This document shows positions 34,412-43,435 of a stretch of 64,000 nucleotides of DNA, in pieces. This stretch comes from Aureimonas pseudogalii (GTDB taxonomy: Bacteria; Pseudomonadota; Alphaproteobacteria; Rhizobiales; Rhizobiaceae). Each line of letters starts with the position of its first letter. Within the stretch, counting starts at the first letter, position 1. Where the stretch lies: assembly GCF_014196835.1 (NCBI RefSeq), contig NZ_JACIEK010000007.1:1-64000 (forward strand), in the 5' to 3' direction. The position numbers and the translations under genes are program-made. The notes below the pieces were generated by a model. That model had not been told where the DNA came from and searched no databases. It saw only the letters and a program-made list of their open reading frames with translations.

Positions 34412-35350
34412 TCAAAGCGGCTTCAGCCCGGCTTCGATCTCGCGCCGACGTGCTTCGAGGAACGGCGGGAGCGACAGGCTCTCGCCGAGCGAGGCCATGG
34501 GCTCGTCGGTGGCGAAGCCCGGTCCGTCCGTCGCGATCTCGAACAGGATGCCGCCAGGCTCGCGGAAGTAGAGCGAGCGGAAGTAGAACCGATCGACGGG
34601 CCCGCTCTTCGGCAGCCGCACCGGCGCCAGACGATCGGCCCACGCCTCGTAATCCGCATCGGGAATACGGAAGGCGACGTGATGGACGCCGCCGGCGCCC
34701 GGCCGCGCTTCCGCCTGCCCCGGCTCGACCGCGACGTGAAGCTCGGCCGCCGCCCCGCCCTTTCCCATCTCGTAGACCTCGACAGCGGCGCCGTCGGCCG
34801 CGGCGAAGCTGCGCACCGGATGCATCCCCATCACGGTCCGCAGCACCGCATCGGTGGGCGCGAGGTCGGGAACGCTGATCGTGATCGGCCCGAGCCCGCG
34901 AATCTGATACCGCGCCTCCACCGGACTGCGCGTCCAGGGCGCGGTGGTGCCCGCCCCGCCGTCGTCGATCAGCGACAGGCGCTGGCCTTCGGGATCCTCG
35001 AAGTCGAGCGTCGCACGCCCGTCGCGCATGACGATCTCGCCGACCCGAACTTTCGCGTCGGCCAGCCGCGCCCGCCAGAAGACGAGCGCCGCCTCGCCGT
35101 CGACCCGCAGGCCGGTGCCGACGATCGAACGCGTGCCGCGCCTCTCGCGCGCGACCGGCCAGTCGAAGAAGGTGAGATCGGTGCCGGGCCGCGCTTCACC
35201 GTCGGCGTAGAAGAGGTGATAGGCGGAGACGTCGTCCTGGTTCACCGTCTTCTTCACGAGGCGCATTCCCAGCACCTGCGTGTAGAAACGATGATTGCCC
35301 GGCGCATCGGCGGTGACCGCCGTCAGATGGTGAATGCCCGTCAGATCCAT
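34412..35350 (-). CDS. Ring-cleaving dioxygenase / glyoxalase-fold (MhqO-like)
   Basis: A 312-residue protein with two vicinal-oxygen-chelate modules. Module 1 begins [20 protein letters not shown] (about 4-23) with [19 protein letters not shown]. Module 2 holds [17 protein letters not shown] (about 216-232) and the metal-ligand Glu in [16 protein letters not shown] (about 262-277). This arrangement is typical of hydroquinone-type (MhqO/CatE-like) dioxygenases that open aromatic rings or detoxify quinones. It is separated by 189 bases from the amide operon and is probably transcribed alone. Confidence 0.88.
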   Translation of the reverse strand: MDLTGIHHLTAVTADAPGNHRFYTQVLGMRLVKKTVNQDDVSAYHLFYADGEARPGTDLTFFDWPVARERRGTRSIVGTGLRVDGEAALVFWRARLADAKVRVGEIVMRDGRATLDFEDPEGQRLSLIDDGGAGTTAPWTRSPVEARYQIRGLGPITISVPDLAPTDAVLRTVMGMHPVRSFAAADGAAVEVYEMGKGGAAAELHVAVEPGQAEARPGAGGVHHVAFRIPDADYEAWADRLAPVRLPKSGPVDRFYFRSLYFREPGGILFEIATDGPGFATDEPMASLGESLSLPPFLEARRREIEAGLKPL

Positions 35351-35482
35351 GGCCAGCTCCCGAGGCGCGACGAGGGCCCGTCGCCGGGCCGCATGCTGTC
35401 AGGCCTATCAGGAAGCCCGAGGCCCTTCCACGGCTCGCGCCGACTCGGCGGCGTGACGCACCGTCTCCGAAACGCTGAGGTC

Positions 35483-36652
35483 CTACGTGACCGCCGCCCG
35501 AATCGCATCGATCTGTACCGGCCAGGCATAGCGGGCCTCGGCATCCTCGACCCCGCGCTCCGCCATCGCGACATAGGCGTCGAGATCGCCGTCGAGATCG
35601 TCGATAACCCGTGCGAGGGCACTCTCCCAATCCTGTGCCGACGCCAGATAGCCGTTGCGGCCGGACTCGATGGACTGCGCGAAGGTGAAGGTCGGTGAGG
35701 CGATCGTCACCGTACCGACGGCGGCGGCCTCGAAATACTTCAGCTCCGACTTGCAGTTGGTGAAGCGGTTGTCCTGCAGCGGCGCGATGTTGATCTCGGT
35801 GGAGCCGATCAGCCCCTGCAGGTTGACGTAGTCGCGGAACGCCTCGCGATCGAGCCGCGCCGCATGGCGCTGCAGCACCGGCGGCGCCTCGAGATAGCCG
35901 ACCATGCGCACGCGCACCGAGGGGAAGCGATCGAGGATCGCCGCCAGCGCGCTCGCTGCGATCTCGAAATCCTTGGCATGTGTCGGCGAACCGCTGAAAT
36001 AGCCGATGTGCAGGGTCCCGTCGCGCGCGAAGCCCGTGCGGCGCTTGGCCCCCACCACGTCGCGCGAGCGCGCCAGCTGCGCCTCGTTCATGAAGTTCGG
36101 CACCACGGCGCAAGGCACACCGGCGAAATCGCTTACGCGCCGCGCCAGATAGGCGTTCGTGGTGATGGCGCCGTCGCACAGCTTCAGCGTGGCGCCGATG
36201 CGCGAGACATAGGCGAACCAGAAGTCCCAGTCGGCCTCGCTCGACATGCGCTGCGCCAAGCTGCTTGTAAGCAGATGCACGTAGGACGGATCGAACACGA
36301 GGTCGTCGACGTCGAAGAGGACGGGGATGCCGCGCCGGCGCGCCTGCGCGACGAGCGCGGAGACCGTGCTACCGTATTTGGCGCGGCAGATCACGAGAAC
36401 GTCCGCCGAATCGACGATCGTGCGCAGCTCCGCCGCGTCGTCCAGATGGAAATACGAGGCGGAGGCGTCGGGCCAGCGCGCCTCGATCGTCTCGATCATG
36501 TTGTGGACGCGGTAGCGGAACGTGCTGTTGTCCGGCCGCTCGTAGAAGTAGGCGACCCGGAACGAGCGCCGCCGCAGGCGCGCCAGGCGCTGGGCGAAGC
36601 TGCCGTGCCAGGGGTCGCGGTGGAAGACGTCGGCCGGCAGATCAACGAACAA
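35483..36652 (-). CDS. Glycosyltransferase (GT-B, family 1/4 type)
   Basis: A 389-residue GT-B fold glycosyltransferase. The N-domain has RVAYFYERPDNSTFRYRVHN (about 32-51) and DVLVICRAKYG. The C-domain has LHIGYFSGSPTHAKDFEIA (about 212-230) and the nucleotide-sugar-binding region INIAPLQDNRFTNCKSELKYFEAAAVG (about 288-314). A similar C-terminus occurs in capsule and S-layer glycan enzymes. Its start overlaps the end of the next upstream gene (sulfotransferase fusion) by 11 bases, so both are in one operon. Substrate unknown. Confidence 0.88.
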   Translation of the reverse strand: MFVDLPADVFHRDPWHGSFAQRLARLRRRSFRVAYFYERPDNSTFRYRVHNMIETIEARWPDASASYFHLDDAAELRTIVDSADVLVICRAKYGSTVSALVAQARRRGIPVLFDVDDLVFDPSYVHLLTSSLAQRMSSEADWDFWFAYVSRIGATLKLCDGAITTNAYLARRVSDFAGVPCAVVPNFMNEAQLARSRDVVGAKRRTGFARDGTLHIGYFSGSPTHAKDFEIAASALAAILDRFPSVRVRMVGYLEAPPVLQRHAARLDREAFRDYVNLQGLIGSTEINIAPLQDNRFTNCKSELKYFEAAAVGTVTIASPTFTFAQSIESGRNGYLASAQDWESALARVIDDLDGDLDAYVAMAERGVEDAEARYAWPVQIDAIRAAVT

Positions 36653-39302
36653 GGCGTTCGTTCCGGCTGAGGTCGTCGAGCACCGGCGCGAACGCCGTCG
36701 GCCAGTCGCGCAGGATCCGGTTGCCGGCGAAGGCCGCCGCGCGCGTCGGCGCGTCCAGCGCCAGCGTCGCCCCGGCCCGCAGCGCCTCGACCAGCGTCTC
36801 CACTTCGCCCTCGGCGCAGACGATCGACGCGCTGTAGTTCGAGAGATCCTGCTTCACGCCGAAGCGGTTGGTCACCGCCACGCCGCCGCAGGCGGCGATG
36901 TCGAGCGGCGGATAGCTCGGATGCGGCGTGTACATCAGCGTCAGGCCGAGATCGACCGAGCGGGTGAACGCGGCATAGTCCTCCCACGCCATGTTCTGCA
37001 TTAGGATCGGCTTCACCGAGCCGGCGAGCACCATCGGCGCGAGATCCTTGCCGACGAAGTGGATGTCCCACACCGCCGGGTCGAGAACGCCTTCCGCGAT
37101 CGCGCGCTCGATCGTCTCGACGCCGCGCGCGTAGAGGTTGCGCGGGTTGTTCGGCCGCGCATAGAAGAAGAACCGCCGCTTGCCCTCGGCCCTCGGCTCG
37201 GGAAAATAGATGCGGTCGGGGAAGGCCGGCTCGAAGAACGCGGTGTCCGGCGAGAGGATGCCGTCCTCCACGAGATGGCGGTGCAGGAGCCCTGAGTTCA
37301 CCACCTTGACGATGCCGGGATGGCTCATCGTCTCGGCGCAGACCAGCGCCTCGTCGCCGAACGGATAGAACATCCGCTCGTCCTCCTGCAGGATGTAGAC
37401 GATCCGGTCTTCGGCGATCACGTCGGCGGTGGCGCGGGTGGTCCACCAGGAGGTCGTCACGAAGATCTCGTCCGGCGCCACGTCGATCTCGGTGCCCTCC
37501 CCGGCGATGTCGGCGAAGGCGAACTCGATGTTGCCGGAATGCTCGATGCCGTGGGCGCGCAAGACGGTCGCGACGTTCTCGGTGGCCGGGGCCTGCGTGC
37601 GCGTCACGATCCGCAGCCGGCGCCCGGTGCGCTCGGCGAGCAGCACCGAGAAGATCAGCGCCGTCGCCACGCCACCGAACAGGCTGCCTTCGTTGATGCT
37701 GTCAGTGACCATCGACAGCCGCGGCACGTCGGTCGGCGCCTGGAAGACCCGCAGCGCCGGCTGGCCGAGGCGGCGCACGGCGGCAGCGGCGCCCGCCGCA
37801 CCCGGGGCGGCCACCGAGACCGGCGCGCTCGCGGCGCTCGCGGCCAGCGCGGCGAAGGCCTCGCGCACGCGGCGGCGCTCGCCCATGCGCCAGGGCGTCA
37901 GCGTCCACCAGGCGCCCTTCGCGGCGCGGCGCAGCCCGTTGCGAGCGCCCGGCGGCAGCGCGCCGGCGAGCGAGCGGATGGGCTGAAGCGCGCGCCACGA
38001 GGTCGAACGGTGGATCGCCTCCAGCGCCATCGCGCGCTGCGCCACCTCGTGGCGGAGCGCGTTGCGTTCGGTTTCGAGCGCGTGAACCTGCAGGGGCAGC
38101 GCGCGCAGCGGCGCCACTTCGCTGCCGAGTTCGGCGATCTCGCGGCCGAGCGCGGCGCGCTCGTCGTTCCAGCGCCGGGCCTCGTCCTGCCGCTCGTCGC
38201 TCCGGCGCTTGGCCTCCTCGCGGCGCTCGTCGCTCCAGCGCTCTTCGAGGGCGCGGCGCTCGTCGAGCTTGCGCGTCTCGGCCTCGTCCAGCGCCCGGCG
38301 GAACGTCGCCTCCGACTGGCGAAACGCCTCGTCCTGCGCGCTCACCTGCAGCGCCAGCCGCTCGGCCTCGCCGCTCGCCGCCCCCAGCGCCGCGAACTCC
38401 CAGGCCACGTAGGGCGAGAGCACCGACGTCGCGGCACCCAGATCGCGGCGCACCGCGTCGAGCGTCTCGCGCGCCCCCGCCGCCTCGGCCGAATCGCGCG
38501 CGTGGGCGGCCAGCGCCGTCAGCGCCTCCCAGGCCCGGCCCGTCAGCGCGTCGAGCCGCGTGCCCTCGCCGATGGCGGCGCGCCCGGTGTGGTGGCGAAG
38601 GTCGGGCGTCAGGAAGGCGTCCACCTCTGCCTCCACCCGCCCGCGCTCCTTCGGCCAGGCGAGGCCGAGCTCGGTGGAGATGCGGTCCGCCGCGCCGCGC
38701 CAGTCGGCGAGAAGGTCGTCGTAGAGGAGAACCGTGCGCTTGAGGTCGCGCGTCGCCGCCTCGCCCGCCAGCGTGTGGTCGAGCCAGAGCAGCAGGCTTT
38801 TGGCGCGCACGAACCCGTCGCGCCGGGCGAGCGAAGCCGCGACGTCGAGCGGATGGCGCAGCGGCAGCACCGCCATCGGCTCGGCGCCGAGCCGCGCCAT
38901 CGCCGCGCGCCACAGCGGCACGAAGCGCGACATGCGCGGGTCCTTCACCGCGAAGATCGGCGCCTCGGCCAGAAGCTCGGAGCTGATGATCCCGGCGAGC
39001 TCGGCCGCGAACGCCTCGCCCGCGCGCGTCTCCACGAAGCCGTTCGACACCGGCATCGGGTCGTCCCAGCGCGAGCCGAGATGGGCGAGCAGCCGGTTGT
39101 GGAAGGCGTTGACGGCGCGGTTCTCGTAGAGGCCCTTCTCGTTGTAGGCCTCGGCCGGCAGCAGCTCGCCCGCCACGGGAATGCCGAGCCGCTCCAGAAG
39201 GCCCGTCAGCGCCGAGGTGCCGCTGCGGTGCATGCCGAGCACGAGCAGGCCGACGGGGGAAGCGGGGCGAACGGCGGTCTCTGAGGTCAACGCAATCGTC
39301 AC
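36642..39302 (-). CDS. Sulfotransferase / coiled-coil / WsaF-like glycosyltransferase fusion
   Basis: About 886 residues from a GTG at 39302. Residues about 15-260 form a sulfotransferase domain: GMHRSGTSALTGLLERLG (about 22-39) is the 5'-PSB loop for PAPS, and AVKDPRMSRFVPLWR and LPLRHPLDVAASLARRD give the 3'-phosphate loop. Residues about 310-440 are a charged coiled coil with repeated ERRSDER-like units. Residues about 530-886 are a GT-B glycosyltransferase resembling WsaF: VTDSINEGSLFGGVATAL, YILQEDERMFYPFGDEAL, FFYARPNNPRNLYARG and MYTPHPSYPPLDIAACGG. It could build and sulfate a surface glycan. The start is uncertain (no ATG near). Confidence 0.82.
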   Translation of the reverse strand: MTIALTSETAVRPASPVGLLVLGMHRSGTSALTGLLERLGIPVAGELLPAEAYNEKGLYENRAVNAFHNRLLAHLGSRWDDPMPVSNGFVETRAGEAFAAELAGIISSELLAEAPIFAVKDPRMSRFVPLWRAAMARLGAEPMAVLPLRHPLDVAASLARRDGFVRAKSLLLWLDHTLAGEAATRDLKRTVLLYDDLLADWRGAADRISTELGLAWPKERGRVEAEVDAFLTPDLRHHTGRAAIGEGTRLDALTGRAWEALTALAAHARDSAEAAGARETLDAVRRDLGAATSVLSPYVAWEFAALGAASGEAERLALQVSAQDEAFRQSEATFRRALDEAETRKLDERRALEERWSDERREEAKRRSDERQDEARRWNDERAALGREIAELGSEVAPLRALPLQVHALETERNALRHEVAQRAMALEAIHRSTSWRALQPIRSLAGALPPGARNGLRRAAKGAWWTLTPWRMGERRRVREAFAALAASAASAPVSVAAPGAAGAAAAVRRLGQPALRVFQAPTDVPRLSMVTDSINEGSLFGGVATALIFSVLLAERTGRRLRIVTRTQAPATENVATVLRAHGIEHSGNIEFAFADIAGEGTEIDVAPDEIFVTTSWWTTRATADVIAEDRIVYILQEDERMFYPFGDEALVCAETMSHPGIVKVVNSGLLHRHLVEDGILSPDTAFFEPAFPDRIYFPEPRAEGKRRFFFYARPNNPRNLYARGVETIERAIAEGVLDPAVWDIHFVGKDLAPMVLAGSVKPILMQNMAWEDYAAFTRSVDLGLTLMYTPHPSYPPLDIAACGGVAVTNRFGVKQDLSNYSASIVCAEGEVETLVEALRAGATLALDAPTRAAAFAGNRILRDWPTAFAPVLDDLSRNERLVR

Positions 39303-39531
39303 TTCATGGAAGGGCGAACCGGCGGGCACCGGTCCGCGCCGGGGCACGGAAATCGCCGCCGCCGCGAGGATAGCGCGGCCGGCGAGAAGGTCGGCCGCTC
39401 GAAACCGGACGGCCGAGCCCCGCGACGGGAGGTCGCGCGGCACATGCTTCTTGTACTGATTTCAAACGCCGGCCCTGTCAACCGCACGCGGTTCGCCAGC
39501 CTTAACGTTCCCGCGCCCCCGCGAACCCCGG

Positions 39532-40212
39532 TCAGACGGCGATGAAATGCACCATCTTCTGCCCGCGCGGATGGTTCCAGTCGCGGATGCCGTCGATCTG
39601 CCAGTCCAGCCCCTCGGCCGCGAACGCGATGTCGCCGGTCCAGACGTGGAACGGATCGCGCCAGCCGAAGCTCTCCACCTCGCCGGCGGGCGGATGGCGC
39701 ATCGAGGCGTCGCGCGCCAGCGTGTCGGGGGCGATGAAGAAGGTGCAGAAGAACGTGCCGCCCCGGCGCATGCGCGGCCGCAGCCGGTAGAGGCAGAGCC
39801 GCAGATGGTTGATCGGCAGATGCGTGAACACCGACTGTGCCAGCGCCATGTCGAAGGTGACGCCCGCAAACGGGATCGCGAACTCCTCGCTCTGCGCGAG
39901 GTTGCCGCGCGGCAGCCGCCCCGCCAGCCCGCCGGCGACGATCTCCTCGCGGTAGCCGGCCTCGAGCAGCGGCTCCAGCAGGTCGATGCCATAGTAATGG
40001 CCGGGTTCTACAACCGGAACGATCGCCACCCCCGCCCGCAGCGAGCCGCAGCCGATATCAAGGATGAAGTCGGAGGGACGCAAACCGTGATCGAGAAGAT
40101 GGTCGCGCTGCCGTGCGCCCATCTCGTCCCACAGGCCGCCGATCACCGCGCGGTGGCCTTGCGGCGCCGCGATCCGGGCCCCGAGATCGTCGTGATACGG
40201 ATTCAAGGACAT
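39532..40212 (-). CDS. SAM-dependent methyltransferase (class I)
   Basis: A 226-residue methyltransferase. Motif I is FILDIGCGSLRAGVAIVP (about 49-66); the acidic motif II is HYYGIDLLEPLLE (about 73-85); motif IV is MALAQSVFTHLPINHLRLCL (about 121-140). The ATG at 40212 (MSLNPYHDDLG) is chosen; the longer frame upstream is basic and lies in the promoter region of the divergent RTX gene. Its neighbours suggest a role in surface glycan modification, but the substrate is unknown. Confidence 0.85.
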   Translation of the reverse strand: MSLNPYHDDLGARIAAPQGHRAVIGGLWDEMGARQRDHLLDHGLRPSDFILDIGCGSLRAGVAIVPVVEPGHYYGIDLLEPLLEAGYREEIVAGGLAGRLPRGNLAQSEEFAIPFAGVTFDMALAQSVFTHLPINHLRLCLYRLRPRMRRGGTFFCTFFIAPDTLARDASMRHPPAGEVESFGWRDPFHVWTGDIAFAAEGLDWQIDGIRDWNHPRGQKMVHFIAV

Positions 40213-40468
40213 GACGCGATTCCCTAAACTTTCGTGAACCTGACCCGTCCGGGTCTTGCATTCGCGAAGCCGCCTGAATTTGTGGCCCGGGCGCATCACC
40301 AAGTTGCGCCGGACACTCTGCAGGCCGTTTTGCGTCTTGCCTCCTACATCCTCCACATGCATACGTCACCAACAGAAGCCATTGCCATTGGGTAATGGTC
40401 TCGTCGCAGGGGAGGGTGCGCTGTGTGCACGCTCGCATCCTGAACCTCATCGGCTCCTAGGAGAACAC

Positions 40469-42691
40469 ATGGCTAGCTTGATCTACACCGGCACCGCGTC
40501 GCAGACGACCGCCTTCGCGGCGACCGACATCTACACGCTTGCGATCCCGACCACTTCGGTCACCAACGTTTCCCAGCAGGGCGCCAACGTCGTCATCCAG
40601 ACCGGCGCGACTGCTCTGACGATCACCGGCGTGACCCTCGCCCAGCTCGCGACGGCGAACTTCGCTCTGCAGGGCGGCGGATCGGTCATCTTCGGCGACG
40701 GCACCAGCGACACGCTTGCCGATCAGTTCGGCAACCCGATCAACGGCAGCGCAACGGCGGGCGACATTCTCCTCGGCCTCGGCGGCGGCGATGCCATCGC
40801 GGCAGGTAACGGCGCGAACCTCGTCTACGGTGGCACCGGCATCACCGATCCGAATGACGGCTCAGACGCAATCACGTCTGGAACCGGCAATGATACGATC
40901 TACGGCAACGGTGGCGATGACGTCATCGGCGGTACGGTTGCTGGCGCGATTGCCGGCACGACCGCACTCGCCGGCAATTCGGGCAGCGACCTGATCTTCG
41001 GCGGCATCGGCAACGACCAGATTGCCCAGCAGACGTTGGTCGGTCAGTCGTCTTCGGTTTACGGTGGCGGTGGCTTCACTGATACCGTTGACGGTGCCGA
41101 CATCATCAACATTCAGAACGCTGGCACCCTGTTCGTTACCGGCAACGCCGGTACTGACACGATCAACGTTACGCAGACCGCCGGCAGCTCCTCGATCTTC
41201 GGTGGTCTCGGCAACGATACGATCACCGTCGCCGCAACTGGCGCTGGCAATGTGTTGATCGCTGGTGGTTCGTCCGATGCGGACAACATCACTTACAACG
41301 CTGGCACGGTCGCCAACACGAACGCTACGATTTTTGGCGGCACCGGTGGCACGACCGACACCGTCGATGGCGCGGATACCATTGCGATCACCAGCGCTGG
41401 CAACACGACCGTGTATGCAAACGCAGGCGCGGACACGATCACCGCTGGTCTGACCGGTACGTCGAACACCATCATCTACGGTGGCATCGGCAACGACTCG
41501 ATCACTGCGACGATCGCCGGCACCTCCGCTACCGAGCGTGCAAACCTGACGATCTTTGGTGGCACCGCAGACTCTGACGTGATCTCGCTCGCCGGTGGCA
41601 CCAACGCCTTCTACAACGCGGTTGTCTATGGCGGTCTCGGTGTGAATGACGCGGCCGATCTTGCTGACACCATCATCGGTGGTGGCGGCAATGAGATCAT
41701 CTACGGCAACGGTGGAAACGATCGCATCCTTACCGGCGCTGGTAACGACCAGTTGTTTGGTGGTGCTGGCCAGGACGTGTTCGTCGTAAACGGCGCGGGG
41801 ACTAAGATTCTTGCGGATGTTGCAACCACTGCAACTGCTGCTGATACCGTTCTGATCCAGGGTGCCTACACGTTTGGTAGTGCGACTGTTTCGGGTTCTA
41901 CGGCAGTCATCAATGGTGACTTCGCAGGCGGCGATGCGAACGATTCGATCATCAACGTCAATGGTGGCGTCGGTCAGGTCGTAACGATTGGTGTTGATGC
42001 CAACAACAACTTCGCTCTTGGCGATGATGAAGCTCGTATCATCCTGAGCACATCGACGACTGTTACGACGCTTACTGGCAACGCAGGCAACGACAGCATC
42101 TTTGGTGGTGCATCGGCCGAGTCCATCAACGGTGGTGCCGGTGATGATCTGCTGAGCGGTGGTGCGGGTAACGATGTCATCAACGGTGGCGCCGGTAACA
42201 ACGTCTTCATCGGCGGTGCTGGTGTTGACACACTGAACTCCGCAGCGGGTACAACGGATACTTTCCAGTTCCGTGTCAACGGAGATAGCGGCACTACCAG
42301 CGTTACCATTCCTGCGGCTGGCATCGATCAGATCATCGGCTACACGTTGACGACCGATGTAATCGACTTGGATAGTTCGTCGAACGGCAGCGCGACGAGT
42401 GATGCGGTTTCCATCGGAACTGTGAACACTATCTTCACCAACGGCCTTGCAACTGGGGCATTGGCGACTTCGATCGGGAACGCTGCTACTTTGAGTGCAG
42501 CTGTTGATCTGGTTGAAGCTCAGCTTACTGCTGACGCGGTTGCAGTCTTCAACTACCAGGGCAGCGCGTATGTTGTCCATAATGATGGCGTGCAGAATAA
42601 CGACATCATTGACAACGTGATTCAGCTGACAGGCGTTACCGCAACGTCGCTCGCTGAGCAGACCACGACCGATACGTTCATCGTTACGTAA
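40469..42691 (+). CDS. RTX-type secreted calcium-binding protein (type I secretion substrate)
   Basis: A 740-residue acidic, Gly/Asn/Thr/Ala-rich protein with no N-terminal signal peptide. It holds calcium-binding nonapeptide-like units: GGIGNDQI, GGLGNDTI, GGIGNDSI and GNGGNDRI, and a tight cluster GGAGDDLLSGGAGNDVINGG near 554-573. Longer repeats of the type TDTVDGADxIxI...NAGxDTI recur at about 205-330. The last about 150 residues form the secretion module, ending TDTFIVT. AGGAG lies six bases before the ATG. A terminator follows, then the type I secretion genes at 43436-46613, which likely export it. An S-layer or adhesin role is inferred. The 3' half has more T-ending codons than its neighbours. 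Confidence 0.88.
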   Translation: MASLIYTGTASQTTAFAATDIYTLAIPTTSVTNVSQQGANVVIQTGATALTITGVTLAQLATANFALQGGGSVIFGDGTSDTLADQFGNPINGSATAGDILLGLGGGDAIAAGNGANLVYGGTGITDPNDGSDAITSGTGNDTIYGNGGDDVIGGTVAGAIAGTTALAGNSGSDLIFGGIGNDQIAQQTLVGQSSSVYGGGGFTDTVDGADIINIQNAGTLFVTGNAGTDTINVTQTAGSSSIFGGLGNDTITVAATGAGNVLIAGGSSDADNITYNAGTVANTNATIFGGTGGTTDTVDGADTIAITSAGNTTVYANAGADTITAGLTGTSNTIIYGGIGNDSITATIAGTSATERANLTIFGGTADSDVISLAGGTNAFYNAVVYGGLGVNDAADLADTIIGGGGNEIIYGNGGNDRILTGAGNDQLFGGAGQDVFVVNGAGTKILADVATTATAADTVLIQGAYTFGSATVSGSTAVINGDFAGGDANDSIINVNGGVGQVVTIGVDANNNFALGDDEARIILSTSTTVTTLTGNAGNDSIFGGASAESINGGAGDDLLSGGAGNDVINGGAGNNVFIGGAGVDTLNSAAGTTDTFQFRVNGDSGTTSVTIPAAGIDQIIGYTLTTDVIDLDSSSNGSATSDAVSIGTVNTIFTNGLATGALATSIGNAATLSAAVDLVEAQLTADAVAVFNYQGSAYVVHNDGVQNNDIIDNVIQLTGVTATSLAEQTTTDTFIVT

Positions 42692-42713
42692 GTATTCCTG
42701 CTACAAATTATAG

Positions 42714-42746
42714 AGAGGGCGGCTCACGGCCGCCCTCTTTTTTTTA
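42714..42746 (+). terminator. Rho-independent terminator after the RTX gene
   Basis: A 10-bp stem (agagggcggc at 42714-42723 with gccgccctct at 42729-42738) and a 5-base loop lead into a run of eight T residues. It lies 22 bases after the RTX stop codon. Confidence 0.93.
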
Positions 42747-42842
42747 GAGTAGATTTATGGCTTCACTGAAAGTTTCACTTCATACCAATTGTGAGCGCAA
42801 AAGCGCCAAATGAGGGATATATTTAACAGCTAGACTGATTCA

Positions 42843-43240
42843 ATGGATGCGCTCTATCCATCCCGCTCTACCCATCCCGCAATGTCGAGCGCTTCTACGT
42901 GTACGAAGTGTCCGTCGCCTTCGATGAATTCTTTCGCGTGCGTAAGCCGAGCAGCTTCGCCGTCGTCACCTGCCCGAACCTTCAGTCGATCGCGCAGCTG
43001 CTGGCCGAGGGCAAGCTGGAGGAGGCTGCCTACACCGCGCCCGCCGGCCCCATCACCCCGCTCGACATTCTCTACGGCTACCGCCCGTCCATCGCGCGCG
43101 GCAATCATTTCATGGCGCACCGCACCGGCTACACCAACCGCACGCTCGGCGAGAAACTGGCCGCCGCGGGCTTCGCCAAGGTGACGGTGTCGAAGGGCGA
43201 GTGCTTCGATCTCTGGGCCCGCGCCGACAAGGCGCCCTGA
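42843..43240 (+). pseudogene. 5'-truncated SAM methyltransferase relic
   Basis: The frame ending at 43240 reads as the C-terminal 110 residues of a predicted SAM methyltransferase: NVERFYVYEV corresponds to the usual HNLEH...HEV motif; then FRVRKPSSFAVVTCPNLQS, GPITPLDILYGYRPSIARGN, MAHRTGYTNRTLGEKLAAAG and FDLWARAD. Motif I and the whole SAM-binding half are absent, and the first 15 codons or so appear to shift frame (DAL in one frame, NVER in another). The DNA upstream (42747-42842) is AT-rich and non-coding. This is best read as a remnant left by recombination between the RTX gene and its secretion operon. Confidence 0.7.
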
Positions 43241-43435
43241 CCGCCGGCCCCGGCAGGCCGGCAGTTGGCAAATGCCCACCGGCCCATACCCAAACCGCCC
43301 GAAAAGTTGTAGGCTGCGGCCATTCTCCCCTCCGTGCGCCTCCCCGCCGGCGGCATGGCCTTCAAGTCGCCGTGTTTCGCTGATGGGTGCGCTGCGGCGG
43401 GACGGCGTGTCCACGCGGGGTCCAGAAGGCGACGA

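Noticed and set aside
37320-39284. 654-codon plus-strand frame
   Set aside because: Antisense to the sulfotransferase/glycosyltransferase fusion; low-complexity Arg/Ala/Gly composition.
40862-42580. 572-codon minus-strand frame and repeated DNA
   Set aside because: Antisense to the RTX gene. The DNA repeats here follow the protein repeats in register with codons, so they are not a CRISPR array or a separate gene.
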